A stretch of 64,000 bases of DNA, from assembly GCA_964019415.1 (NCBI GenBank), contig OZ025871.1:9909713-9973712 (forward strand). Reading direction: 5' to 3'. This DNA comes from Ianthella basta (lineage: Eukaryota > Porifera > Demospongiae > Verongiida > Ianthellidae). Of the stretch, positions 1-9,933 are shown piece after piece (position 1 is the stretch's first letter; each line of letters opens with the position of its first letter). The notes under the pieces were generated by a model that was not told where the DNA came from, searched no databases, and saw only the letters and a program-made list of their open reading frames with translations. The position numbers were made by a program, and so were the translations under genes.

Positions 1-297
1 TGGATGAGACAACTTACTACATATCTCACTGGTGGACCCACTGTTGTCTTCGACGATAATCAAGCTGCCATTGCCATGACAAAGAATTCACAATTCCATG
101 GTCACTCCAAGCACATCACTATCAAGTATCACTTTGTTCGGGACAAGGTCAATGATAGAACACTCAAAATAAGGAACTGTCCCACAACCAAAATGATTGC
201 TGCTAATTATGTTGACAATGGAATTGCCAACAGGTACCTTCAACAAGATTCGCACGTTGGTTGTCGAAGTATGTTCCGGCAGCAAGAGGAATGTTGA
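1..297 (+). mobile_element. Ty1/copia retrotransposon remnant (RNase H end of Pol)
   Basis: The open frame from position 4 reads like the C-terminal RNase H part of a copia-type polyprotein: an FDDNQAAIAMTKN motif, then HSKHITIKYHFVRDKV, then CPTTKMIA. In intact elements this last motif runs on into a short tail, but here the frame drifts into unrelated residues and stops at 297, and no LTR is seen nearby. The element probably continues off the left edge. It is a dead fragment, perhaps inside an intron or the 3' flank of the minus-strand Ig gene. Confidence 0.75.
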
Positions 298-1406
298 CTA
301 TAGCACTCTTACCTGAACATAGAACAAACATATTTGTGTAAACTGCTGTGTAGTTATAACTAGATTCATTAGTCATGTGACTTTACCTTACCTTATGCTG
401 TTATGGTGATAGTGCATGACAGTGCCACATGTTGTAGTTGTGCTGTTGGCCTGTACTAGTGATTTGTGTGCTAAAAGAATCATTGTCAATCGCTAGTTCC
501 AATACGTAATTCCACAGCTATATAGAACATCTAATGAACTGGAACAAACCTGATGCCTGTATAAATTGTGTATCAATAGTCATTCAGGTAATGATCAAAT
601 TATCTGATCACAAAATCATGATTGTTTGAATCAAATTGCTGTTCAAAATGTAGGTCACTTGCAGCTCTAGTACAAAAGTACATAATATAATAAGAAACCC
701 AAAGTAGGAATTTGTAAAAGCTGTACTTGAGACAGCTACAAGTGACCCAAAGTTTGGACAGCCGCAGCACAAGATGTTTACATCATTTTGTTCCAATACA
801 ATCATGACGAACATACGTACAAATTGCAGGCATCTAGCATACGAAACTGAAGGTCAGTTAAGGAACATCCCTGAGACACACAGTACACTTATAGCTTGGA
901 GACATAGGTGAATAAGTGATCATTGGCCTTTAATCCTTAATGACTGAACTAAGACTTATAGCTATAGCTATCATATTGCTCCACAAAGAAAAATACTCAA
1001 CTACGTAATCTAAAAGAAAAGACATATTAAACCTAGGAACACTAGCTACACTGTTCAGCAACATCAGTTATATCAGCTCGTACATACTATAAGACCACAC
1101 TGACAGTAAACAACTGGCTGGAAAGAGTGATTTGATGCTCATGCATGGTTACAAAACCAGAAAGCCCCTCAAACTATCATCTTTAACACATACTTTATTC
1201 TTGATAGCAACACCATGAGCTCGAGTTTGTTAATGTTAGAGTAGTTAGTCTAGCCTTTCTGTCCGTCTCTTAGCTACATAGCTGTAAAGGGCAAGCACCG
1301 AGACAACACAAAATAATAGGGGAAAGCTAAAAGTCGTTCATACGCGCAAGATCTGCTACACGGTTACACCAAGAATACTCTTACTGTACTCTTCGTATGC
1401 ACTCAC
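298..1406. other. Non-coding stretch, probable intron or 3' flank
   Basis: I see no convincing exon here on either strand. The only long minus-strand frame (608-814) is hydrophobic and has no recognisable domain. The stretch lies directly downstream of a splice donor on the minus strand, so it is most simply the first intron of the Ig gene. Confidence 0.4.
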
Positions 1407-1746
1407 TGAGAATAGCTATTTCGTTTGTGCTGTTCTCTTGACCATCATTTGGTCGGCACCTGTACGCGCCTTGATACGTGAGTGACATGGATGAGATGAT
1501 CTTTGAATTTGCAGTGTCGCCATCGCTGAGAGTCCGTACTACCTGTCCGTCGCGGTAAAATATGGCGCCCACCGGTCCCATCCCCTTCTCGCAGACAAGA
1601 CGAACCGTAGTCCCGATATCGACTAAAACGTCCACGAAATCTCCTTGCACTCGTATTCTTGGCGGTGCCGGATCCTCTGGTGCGGCACGGTGACAGCACA
1701 AAAGCTGAATAGCAATAAAGCACAGGAGGGTCCTTCCGAGCAGCAT
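1407..1746 (-). CDS. First exon of a secreted or membrane Ig-domain protein
   Basis: The ATG at 1746 starts a signal peptide (MLLGRTLLCFIAIQLLCC), followed by a Pro-rich linker and one Ig-like domain. The domain has a first Cys in VRLVCEKG and a second Cys in the Y-R-C context of GAYRCRPND, about 50 residues apart. The exon ends in a donor (CTCA then GTGAGT) in phase 1, giving 340 nt, or 113 codons plus one base. The next exon would lie at lower coordinates and is not visible, so the gene probably runs off the window. It is GC-richer than its surroundings, as expected for real coding sequence. It may be the N-terminus of another cell-surface receptor of the local cluster, but I see no evidence for a kinase. 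Confidence 0.65.
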
Positions 1747-1974
1747 AGTCACTGAAGACACTCACTCAGGCAGACCTGTTAACTGCAAGACGATTTGCGA
1801 TTGTGTGATCGTAGATGGAGGATATATCTACAATGTCATGCAGCCAGTGGAGTATGAAACCAACCACGGGAAGCATAATGATAACAATATTCATTAGCAG
1901 TCATGAAATGGCGTCTATTTACTTCTACTTTCTATTTCACTCGAGTTCATCGTAGTGGTACAACAGCAAACAAT

Positions 1975-2370
1975 GTGTATAATCGTGCAGCATCTGTCAT
2001 AACTGCATGTTCTCTAGTGGAGGAAGGTCATGTGAAGCATGGTCATGTCTACCACTTTATTTTTCATGCGGGTTTTACATGATGACCTTCACATGCAGTC
2101 TGTAGAAGCTACACCTTGCTTACATAGACAATGGATGTGAAGAATGGAAAAATTTATCTCTTACATTCTTCATTATGGATACATTGCAAACATTCTTTAC
2201 ACAGCTTTTCTTGGGGATCAACTGATTACTGTATGAGATGGTAATTAATGTTTGTACAGAAAGTCATGTCAGTGATTAGAACTGTAAAATTGATTTGCCA
2301 AAAATTAAAATTTATAGTCTGCATGAGGTTGAATTCACATCTAAGAGAAGCTACAATCACAAACCTTGCT
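1975..2370. repeat. Diverged dispersed duplicate (partner near 40990-41390)
   Basis: This segment and the one near 41.0-41.4 kb share blocks in the same order: a TGCAGCATCTG start, a GTGGAGGAAG stretch, GTCTACCACT, TGCAGTCTGTAGAAG, and then ACTTGCTTACATAG-like sequence. No coding potential is seen. It appears to be an edge of the block that is repeated through the window. The rest of 1747-2620 holds nothing I can name. Confidence 0.55.
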
Positions 2371-2639
2371 TAATGCATCTCTACTACACTCAATGTGTTT
2401 ATAAAATTACCATGGATATGAATTAAGATACTGAATTAAAGGAATTGCTAATGCTGTTCATTCCACTTCCGGGAGTCTCTTCACCATCTGGTTGTAACTA
2501 CCGTAGACATGCAGTCCATTATGCTGATGCACTTTGTATAAGAGAGATGACAGAGATAGATTGTTATTACACCTTTCATAAATGTGAGGCCTGTATCTTA
2601 TCCTTTTTGTATAATAATAATTTATTATGCTCTTACCTT

Positions 2640-3375
2640 CCAGCTCTCTCCATCACAAACCAACAGTTTTTGTATTGAGCTTGTGCTGTTGAAGCGAAGT
2701 AACCCCACATTCTTCTTGTTGCATATTTCACCCTCCTGAAGGATGCCCACTATTGCATCTCCAGGAAGTTCAGACTTACCCCTATGCCTACCTTGCCACG
2801 TTGTCCAGAGAGCTAGCCCAGGTGGACCTGGGTCACCATGGAAAACATGTACAGAATATAATAGCATTTTGCATTACATCCACAGAATCAGCCATGCAGA
2901 TCAATCAGAATTAATGTATTCAAAAGGGTATATACGCAAAAGATTCAAGTGCAAATGAGTGCTAAAAATGTCTGTACTGATGACTGTGTTATATACTCAA
3001 GATCCTGTTTCTCCTGGCCGGAGGCCCCTGAGTTCCAGGCAGGCCAGGCTCTCCTGGCTGCCCTTGCCCTTGTAGTAGCAATTAGATGCATAATATAGGC
3101 ATGGAGATAACATCACATTTCATCAAGGTGGTGAAAACTATGCATGCATGGGCTGTCACATAGCCAGAATCTATGTTTCAACAGCACCCAGGCTTTAAAA
3201 ATTTGCAGTATTAGACAATGCGTCATTCTAGTACACATTGGTTAGCATGGCCACTTTAGACATACACAGTGTCCGGTTTAATGCAGTTAACTCACTGGAT
3301 CTCCCTTTGGCCCAATGACACCTGGTGGTTCTACTGGACAAAGGGGTCCAGGCTCACCAGGTTCTCCAGGGTCAC
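2640..3375 (-). pseudogene. Collagen-like exons, partly decayed
   Basis: Three minus-strand pieces encode Gly-X-Y runs: 3375 down to about 3295 (GDPGEPGEPGP, later GVIGPKGDP), about 3072 to 3005 (GQPGEPGLPGTQGPP), and about 2850 to 2640 (GDPGPPGL, then a non-collagenous end with ICNKKNVGLLRFNSTSS and LLVCDGESWK). The last piece ends at a good donor (TGGAAG then GTAAGA). The triplet pattern is broken in each piece: Gly is replaced by Cys or Glu in the first, the frame is lost in the second, and non-Gly residues interrupt the third. This looks like a decaying collagenous gene. The closing Cys-pair segment resembles small domains often found beside collagen repeats in sponge and cnidarian proteins. 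Confidence 0.5.
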
Positions 3376-3714
3376 CTTGGTAGGAGCATAGGACAATGAA
3401 CAAGGACTGCATGTGTACCACATACAGAGTCCACACCATTGATACCTCCTCAAGTGCACCAGTCCTGTTAACTCTAACCTTTGGACCTCTGTCATGGCCA
3501 CTTGCACAGACTAAATAGCATATTATGCCAGAATGCATGGTATCAGCATGTAATAATGGTCAAATACATAGGCAGTGCATGTGGAGGGTTGTATCTGCAC
3601 ATGTATACATCACTGTGCATGGGCACAGCTATATTTGCATGTATACCTCACTTTCACACTCTTGTCCAGAGTACCACCATTGGAACAGGTTTTAGAGCAT
3701 ACTATCACATGGCA

Positions 3715-4150
3715 ATGAAGAAGACATCATTTGGCCCAAAGATGAAAAGAGCATGCAGCATCACTGGGAGGGTGGTGGTGACACTGCCAGTCATCTTCAA
3801 GACATGAGGGTTGTTGCCAACAGAAACTCTCTTCATCATGTTAATCTCATCCATAAACAGTTTTCTCTTATTCTCATCACTGCTGAAACCTATAATAGCA
3901 AGATAAGCAGAGCACACCCAGTGTGTGTACAGTTCCCGCATAGTTTTTCATATGTTCCTACATAGCTACACTGGTATTGTTCATCGTACTCACAAGAAGC
4001 ATTTTCACTGCAACAGTCAGGTGTGACTTCCCCTCAAACTCCATTTCTTGCTTGTGTGCATAGATCCTGGGTGACATGGCTGTCAGTGCTAACTGTCCTT
4101 TGAACACATCACCATAGTTCCCCTGACCTAATTGATCTTGTGCACTCTGT
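3715..4150 (-). pseudogene. Broken receptor tyrosine kinase N-lobe (two exons)
   Basis: These are copies of the first two kinase exons of the RTK at 9.7-23 kb. The first carries the glycine loop LGQGNYGDVFKG and the lysine motif VAVKML. The second carries the helix-C motif FMDEINMMKRV and VLKMTG. Against the intact copy, the donor of the first exon has lost one base (CTTCTT before GTGAGT instead of CTTCGAA), which puts the splice out of phase. The second exon loses similarity after PVML, where the intact gene has the hinge and NGSLKDYL. No catalytic-loop exons follow before the collagen-like pieces. It is a truncated, frame-broken duplicate. Confidence 0.75.
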
Positions 4151-4215
4151 GCTCCCCCATTAATTTTGTTTCTGCATCTGTTCTGCAACGAATATTACAA
4201 TTTGGTATCATTTGT

Positions 4216-5560
4216 GAATATGAGCACACACCATACAGCAAATTGAGCACATATATTATCCTTACTTATATGCCGTGTCTGCCTGCATTTCTAGACCACC
4301 AAAACAATCCACAGCTGGTTGTGTACTGTCCAGTATAATATTCGACAACATGGTGACTGGACCGATATGTCACATGCATAGAACCTATTAAGTTGCAAAA
4401 ACTACAGAAGAAAGAACCCAGTCACATTTGACTTTCATGTTCTGTCCTAATGGTGGACAATTTGTTTGTCAATCATTTCAAACACAAGTTATAACTCTCT
4501 AAACACTATTAACATGTGTAAAGCCTGACATAATGTGACATGCACATAATTGTGGCATTGCGTATCTGACTGTCTTGACTAGTTGGTTGCACATGCATTC
4601 TTCCACCATTTGCACTGCTTTTGTGACTGCTGTGAATGCTCCATTCGGAGATTTGGAAATTGTAGGACATAACTCCGGCAGATGTGCTGTTCAGAGTGCT
4701 TTGTAGAGCATGCTGCAGTGACCTGCATGAGCTGCTAGGAGATGGCTGTGCCATCAGTGCACCTACTGGTGTGTGGTGTATGCATTGAGGCGGTCCTCTT
4801 CCTTGGTGTCAACCCACCTGTCACTTCTGACTACTGTCACAAGACAGCACAGAACTATCCAGGGCAAGAGAGAATTAACCTGGTATCCTGCAAAGGACTT
4901 TAGAATGCTCTATCAAGTGTTTGCCCTTGTAGACTCCTTGGCTATGTATAGATTATATCTGTATTTGACAATAGGAAACTAAAAAATTATAGCATACCTT
5001 GTTCAAAGAGACAGCTCCTTCTGTTCTTTCTCTTCCAACTCTGTAGGATCCCCTACTCCTGTTAACATACCATATCTATCTATGTCAGTCAAATATTCAC
5101 TTGATTTGTTCACCAGCACACAAACACCATGCACCATCATGCGCATGCATTAATGCTGTTAAGCAACCAAAAATTACACTGGTAACATGCATACTCAATG
5201 TAAGCAATTGAAGCTGTTGTATATGGCAAGGTTATACCACTGTGCTGAACATGGGATGATCCTGTGCTTAAAATAGCTGCTACTTGTGTTTGTTCTGCAT
5301 ATGTTCAGCCCTACCCCACCACACCCTTGCATGCATGAATAAGTGAATGACCTTTGATCAATATGCACTGTACATATGCTGTTTACGAGAGGACCCAGCT
5401 GTTTATAGGATAAAGGAATCCACCAGATGATATTCTGTTATGAAATTGATAGCGAATCATGACCTATATTGATTGAATAGTTTTTGATTTCGCTGCTTGT
5501 GGTTTCAACTTCATACATTATCCATTCAATATGTCTTCAATGTCCTCCAACCTATATAGT
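4216..5560. repeat. Segmental duplication, copy 1
   Basis: This shares long, ordered, near-identical stretches with 6298-7640, for example around 4290-4345 and 6365-6420, 5025-5060 and 7085-7120, and 5370-5460 and 7440-7550. Further, more diverged copies are seen at 28.5-29.3, 41-43 and 53.2-53.8 kb. The block contains a signal-peptide exon on the minus strand (separate entry) and otherwise non-coding DNA. Confidence 0.8.
4509..4920 (-). pseudogene. Signal-peptide exon module, copy 1 (frameshifted)
   Basis: This is a copy of the exon at 6549-6980. The hydrophobic leader and the WVDTK motif are readable upstream, but the frame breaks just before the GPQCIHHT segment, and the downstream part (SCRSLQHALQSTLNS) is in another frame. 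The kinase N-lobe relic lies about 350 bases further along the same strand. This suggests the ancestral gene began with this exon and ended in a kinase. Confidence 0.55.
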
Positions 5561-5571
5561 ACAATAAATAC

Positions 5572-5875
5572 AGGGTGCTGGTGGTCTGGTGGTCAAGATC
5601 AAGTCCAGTGATCCAGTGACAATGGGATGTTTGAGGCTCAAGCTCTGGCCATGAAACAAATTCCCCTCCAACAACAAACTTCCCACTGAACAAATAACAA
5701 ACTGATTAGCTACTGACTGATCATGTGTGGGTATGTGTTATGTGTGTTGTATGTATTATAGGGCTCGCAGGAAGACCAGCAAATTGCTGATGCGACTCCC
5801 TATTCAAATAATCATTATCATTAGTATATCAATAATCATTATCAATAATCATTATCATAATCATTATCATACATG
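5572..5875 (+). mobile_element. tRNA-derived SINE
   Basis: The start (about 5572-5645) has the order expected of a tRNA-like head: an A-box-like GGTCTGGTGGTCAAG and, about 45 bases on, a B-box-like GAGGCTCAAGCTC. A body follows, and then a 3' tail of imperfect ATTATC repeats (about 5808-5875), typical of SINE tails. The tandem copy of the surrounding block lacks this segment, which fits an insertion. The family name cannot be given from sequence alone. Confidence 0.5.
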
Positions 5876-6297
5876 TACTTGTAGCTAGTACATTACAGCT
5901 CTGCTCATGAACACGTATACGCACTGGCCTTGTATGTGCAATACATTATCATGGTTTGTTATACATGTACAAGAATTCTGGCTAGAATATACAGTCACAT
6001 TGCGCATGCAATATTCAGGTTACTAACCATTGCAGAAGTGCCAAAGTTAATTCTCCAGCTGGTTAGGACACATTATGCATGAATGTACTGTGCATGGGTC
6101 TTGTCTAATATGGCATACTATAATATCATGGACAAGTTCAATTGCAACATAGCTTGCCATGGTGTCTATTTTGAAATCATATTAAATAATTGCTAGACAG
6201 TGAGACATTAAATACGCATTGCTTGATAATGGAACCTATTATGAACACTGTGTAATTCATTGCCTGCAATTTTTATTAGTAATTTTTGTGAATATAT

Positions 6298-7640
6298 ATG
6301 AGCACACACCACACAACAAATTGAACACAAATATTATCCTTACCTATACCGTGTCTGCCTGCATTTCTAGACCACCAAAACAATCCACAGCTGGTTGTGT
6401 ACTGTCCAGTATAGTATTCAACAACATGGTGACTGGACTGATATGTCACAAGCATAGAACCTGTTTTGTTGCAAAAACTACAGAAGAAAGGACCCAGTCA
6501 CATTTGACTTAAACGTTCTGTCCTGATAGGGGACAATTTGTTAGTCAATCATTTCAAACACATGCAATTTATAACTCTAAACACTATTAACATGTGTAAA
6601 GCCTGACATAATGTGACATGCATATAAGGCATTGCTTGGCTAGTTGGTTGCATATGCATTCTTCCACCATTTGCACAAGGTTTGTGACTGCTGTGAATGC
6701 TCCATTCGGAGATTTGGAAATTGTAGGACATAACTCCGACAGATGTGCTGTTCAGAGTGCTTTGTAGAGCATACTGCAGTGACCTGCATGACCTGCTAGG
6801 AGGTGGCTGTGCCATCAATGCACCTACTGGTGTGTGGTGTATGCATTGAGGACCGTCCTCTCCCTTGGTGTCAACCCACATGACTCTGTCACTCCTGACA
6901 ACTGTCACAAGACAGCACAGAACTATCCAAGGCAAAGGAGAACCTGGTATCCTGCAAAGGACTAGAGAATGCTCCATCAAATGTTCTCCCTTGTAGACTC
7001 ATTGGCTATGTATAGATTATACCTGTATTGCATGGTCTGTATTTGACATTGGGAAACTGAAATATTATAGCCTACCTTGTTCAAAGAGACAGCTCCTTCT
7101 GTTCTTTCTCTTCCAACTCTGTAGGATCCCTTACTCCTGTTAAGATACCATATCTATCTATGTCAGTCAAATATTCCCCTTGATTTGTCCACCAGCACAC
7201 TAACACCACCATTATGCATTAATGCTGTTAAGCAACATATTATTCCACCAGTAACTTACATACTCAATGTAATCAATTGATTCAGAAGTTGTTGTATACG
7301 GCAAAGTTATGCCACTGACTGGATGACCCTGTGCTTAAAATAGCTGTTACTTGTTTTTGTTCTGCATGTGTTCAGCCCCTACCCTACCACACCCTTGCAT
7401 GCATGAATAGGTGAATGACCTTTGATCAATATGCACTGTACATATGCTGTTTACGAGAGGACCTAGCTGTTTATGGGAGGACCGAGCTGTTTATAGGATA
7501 AAGGAATCCACCAGATGATATTCTGTTATGAAATTGATAGCGAATCATGTTTTGTATTGATTGAATAGTTTTTGATTTTGCTGCTTATGGTTTCAACTTC
7601 ACACATTATCTATTCAATAATGACAATATGTCTTCAATGT
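6298..7640. repeat. Segmental duplication, copy 2
   Basis: This is a near-identical tandem partner of 4216-5560. It carries the only copy of the signal-peptide exon that stays open throughout. The copy is interrupted at 7733 by a TIR element, and the duplicated sequence resumes at about 8654. Confidence 0.8.
6549..6980 (-). CDS. Signal-peptide exon of an extracellular/receptor gene family, copy 2 (open)
   Basis: The frame runs for 143 codons. It begins MMEHSLVLCR, then a strongly hydrophobic leader (WIVLCCLVTVVRS), then WVDTKGEDGPQCIHHTP and SRSCRSLQYALQSTLNSTS. The C-R-S-L-Q-Y-A-L pattern resembles the start of beta-helix-type extracellular regions in sponge surface proteins, but I cannot assign a named domain. 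The 3' half of the frame becomes repetitive, so the true exon probably ends at a donor before about 6690. No downstream exon was found before the decayed kinase and collagen pieces. It may be a truncated gene or a dead first exon. Confidence 0.4.
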   Translation of the reverse strand: MMEHSLVLCRIPGSPLPWIVLCCLVTVVRSDRVMWVDTKGEDGPQCIHHTPVGALMAQPPPSRSCRSLQYALQSTLNSTSVGVMSYNFQISEWSIHSSHKPCANGGRMHMQPTSQAMPYMHVTLCQALHMLIVFRVINCMCLK

Positions 7641-7732
7641 CTTCTAACCCCTGGTACAACACATGTACTTGTAGCTAGTACATTACAGCTCTGCTCATGA
7701 ACGCGTATATACGCACTGATCTGACATTACTA

Positions 7733-8652
7733 CACTGCTAAAAATAGGGAGTGACGATCGCAATAAAAAGTGGCTGCCACAGTGAGCACACCCTTTTGTA
7801 GTGTGATGTTCACTGCAACCAAGCAGTACACAACATCATTTTGGGAACAGTTTGCAAGAGAATAAGCACTTACTGGTACATTTCACTACAGATATGGTAC
7901 ACTACTTTAAGGATTTGAGTTTACGTACGTAGTACACAGCACACCATGCACCTTGCTGGATAGTTTGTGGGTGATGGCATCCAGATCCCCAGCAAAAATT
8001 GGGTATCTGGTGCTCCAGTGAACTTCACTGGGGAATACAGCATCCCCTGCAAACATCAAGCATCTGGTGCCCCATTGAACTTCACTGGGAATACGGCATC
8101 CCTTGCAAACATTGGGTATCTGGTGCTCCAGTGAACTTCACTGGGGAATACAGCATCCCCTGCAAACATCAAGCATCTGGTGCCCCATTGAACTTCACTG
8201 GGAATACGGCATCCCTTGCGAACATTGGGCATCAGGTGCCCCAATGAACTTCAACGGGAAATAGGGCATCCCCTACAAACATTGGGCATCTGGTACCCCA
8301 GTGAACTTTACCGGGGAATACGGCATCTCCTGCAACACAAAGTACGTAACAGTACAATTAAAATACACAAATGGCATACTTAGTTTGAGGATGTACCATT
8401 GTACACAACATATACCAAATGGCTTAGCTGTGTCCTGGGTAGCTATGTACTTAGATATATTATTATGCGTTCTAAATAAACTCTTGTCATTTTGGTCAAG
8501 AATTATTTCAAAGTCTCTTAATCTATCAGAAATTACATGACAGTGTGGATACTGGTGTCAGTGTGAACGTCACACTAAAATAATAGTGTGACTGATCACA
8601 CCCTTGGTGTAAGCATTGACTGGTGTGATGGTCACACCATATTATAACAGTG
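7733..8652. mobile_element. Non-autonomous TIR DNA transposon (about 920 bp)
   Basis: The left end reads CACTGCTAAAAATAGGGAG followed by TGACGATC. The right end, read on the opposite strand, is CACTGTTATAATATGGTG followed by TGACCATC. These are imperfect terminal inverted repeats of about 27 bases, each flanked by TA, which fits a TA target duplication. The element sits inside duplication copy 2 and interrupts sequence that is continuous in copies 1 and 3. It encodes no transposase. Its interior holds a six-unit minisatellite and short GTGTGA-type palindromes near the right end. Confidence 0.6.
7990..8335. repeat. Minisatellite, about 57-bp unit, six copies
   Basis: Units begin at about 7998, 8056, 8112, 8169, 8225 and 8281. 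Each contains a CATCTGGTGC-type stretch, a GAACTTCACTGGG core and a GGCATCCC end. Two alternating sub-types (ATTGGGTATC and ATCAAGCATC starts) show a dimer was amplified. The long frames on both strands here are by-products of the repeat. Confidence 0.85.
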
Positions 8653-8653
8653 T

Positions 8654-9660
8654 ATGGTTATTTATACAGGATTTCTGGCTAGAATATACAATCACGTTGT
8701 GCATGCAATATTCAGCTTACTAACCATTGCAGATGTGCCAAAGTTAATTCTCCAGCTGGTTAGGACACATTATGAATGTACTGCATGGGTCTTGTCTAAT
8801 ATGGTAAACTATAATATCATTGACAAGTTCAGCATAGCTTGCTTTGCGGTCATGCATTTCTCAGCCACGGTTGGCTTCCTGTATTGATTGACTAGTTTTT
8901 GATTTCGCTGCTTATGGTTTCAACTTCATACATTATCCATTCAATAATGACAATATGTCTTCAATGTCTTCTAACCCCTGGTACAATACATGTATTTGTA
9001 GCTAGTACATTACAGCTCTGCTCATGAACACTTATACGCACTGGCCTTGTATGTGCAATACATTATCATGTTTAGTTATATACAGAATATCTGGGTAGAA
9101 TATACAGTCATGTTGTGCATGCAGTATTCAGGTTACCAACCATTGCAGATGCACCAAAGTTAATTCTCCGGCTTGTTAGGACATGTTATGAATGTACTGG
9201 ATGGGTCTTGTCTAATATGGTATACTTACTAATAGTCTATAATATCATTGACAAGTTCAACAAAATTATATAGCTTGCCATGGTGTCTATTTTAAAATCA
9301 TGATTAAATACTTGCTAGACAATGAGACATTATAATTAACAGTTATATAAATTCACATTGCTTGATAATCCATTATGAACACTGTGCAATTCATGTTGCA
9401 GCAACTGAATCGTAAAAGCTTTGCTGTCTCTCAGCTGCCCTGGCATATGTGTATATTGTACTTGCATAAAATGAGTTGGACACTTTACAAATGCATGGCT
9501 AGATTTTATACAATATTCTAATTGTGCTGATTGTGAATAATGGTAAGTACAGGCCCAGTTAGTGAATAATATGTGGTAAATTGTTTAGTAAAGAATAGAA
9601 TAGTGAATAATAGAAAGTGAACAATTTTGTGGTATGATCATTAGCTACAATTAAAGCTGT
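8654..9660. repeat. Repeated 3'-flank block of the kinase cluster
   Basis: Two copies in a row (about 8654-8860 and 9060-9300) share a segment also found near 5950-6200, 27840 and 54890-55070. It reads through TAGAATATACAGTCA, ACCATTGCAGATG and AAAGTTAATTCTCCAGC. No exon is seen. In two places (here and at 54.9-56.5 kb) the block lies directly downstream of an RTK terminal exon, so it marks the duplicated kinase locus. Confidence 0.7.
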
Positions 9661-9674
9661 TAGCTAGTTGTTGT

Positions 9675-9933
9675 TCAAGCATCAATCCCTTCAGTGGCAA
9701 CTCCTGTACTTCTTTGATGCTGACAGTCACTCAATACTGTGTAGTGAACATGAGGAGGTGCCTCCACAGTTTCCTCAGCTGGATCAAGGTCTGCCTTGGT
9801 TGCCAAACCATTCAAGGGCATGTACTTGTATCCTTTCGCATTTGAAATGAGATCATCAAACTCTTTCTTCAACGCCTGGAATGTGGGCCTTGACTCCTTG
9901 TCATCACTCCAGCACTTTATCATAATGGAATAG
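9675..9933 (-). CDS. RTK terminal exon: end of kinase C-lobe and C-tail
   Basis: This exon begins in phase 2 with the helix reading YSIMIKCW, then the [11 protein letters not shown] motif that closes tyrosine kinase domains. A tail of about 60 residues follows, ending at TGA (9675-9677). The tail has two tyrosine motifs, YMPL and V-x-Y-T-V-L, the second fitting an ITIM-like pattern (V/I/L-x-Y-x-x-L/V). No AATAAA was recognised close downstream. Confidence 0.85.

Noticed and set aside
7999..8247. 82- and 62-codon frames on both strands
   Set aside because: They follow the 57-bp minisatellite units inside a transposon and have no start context or domain.
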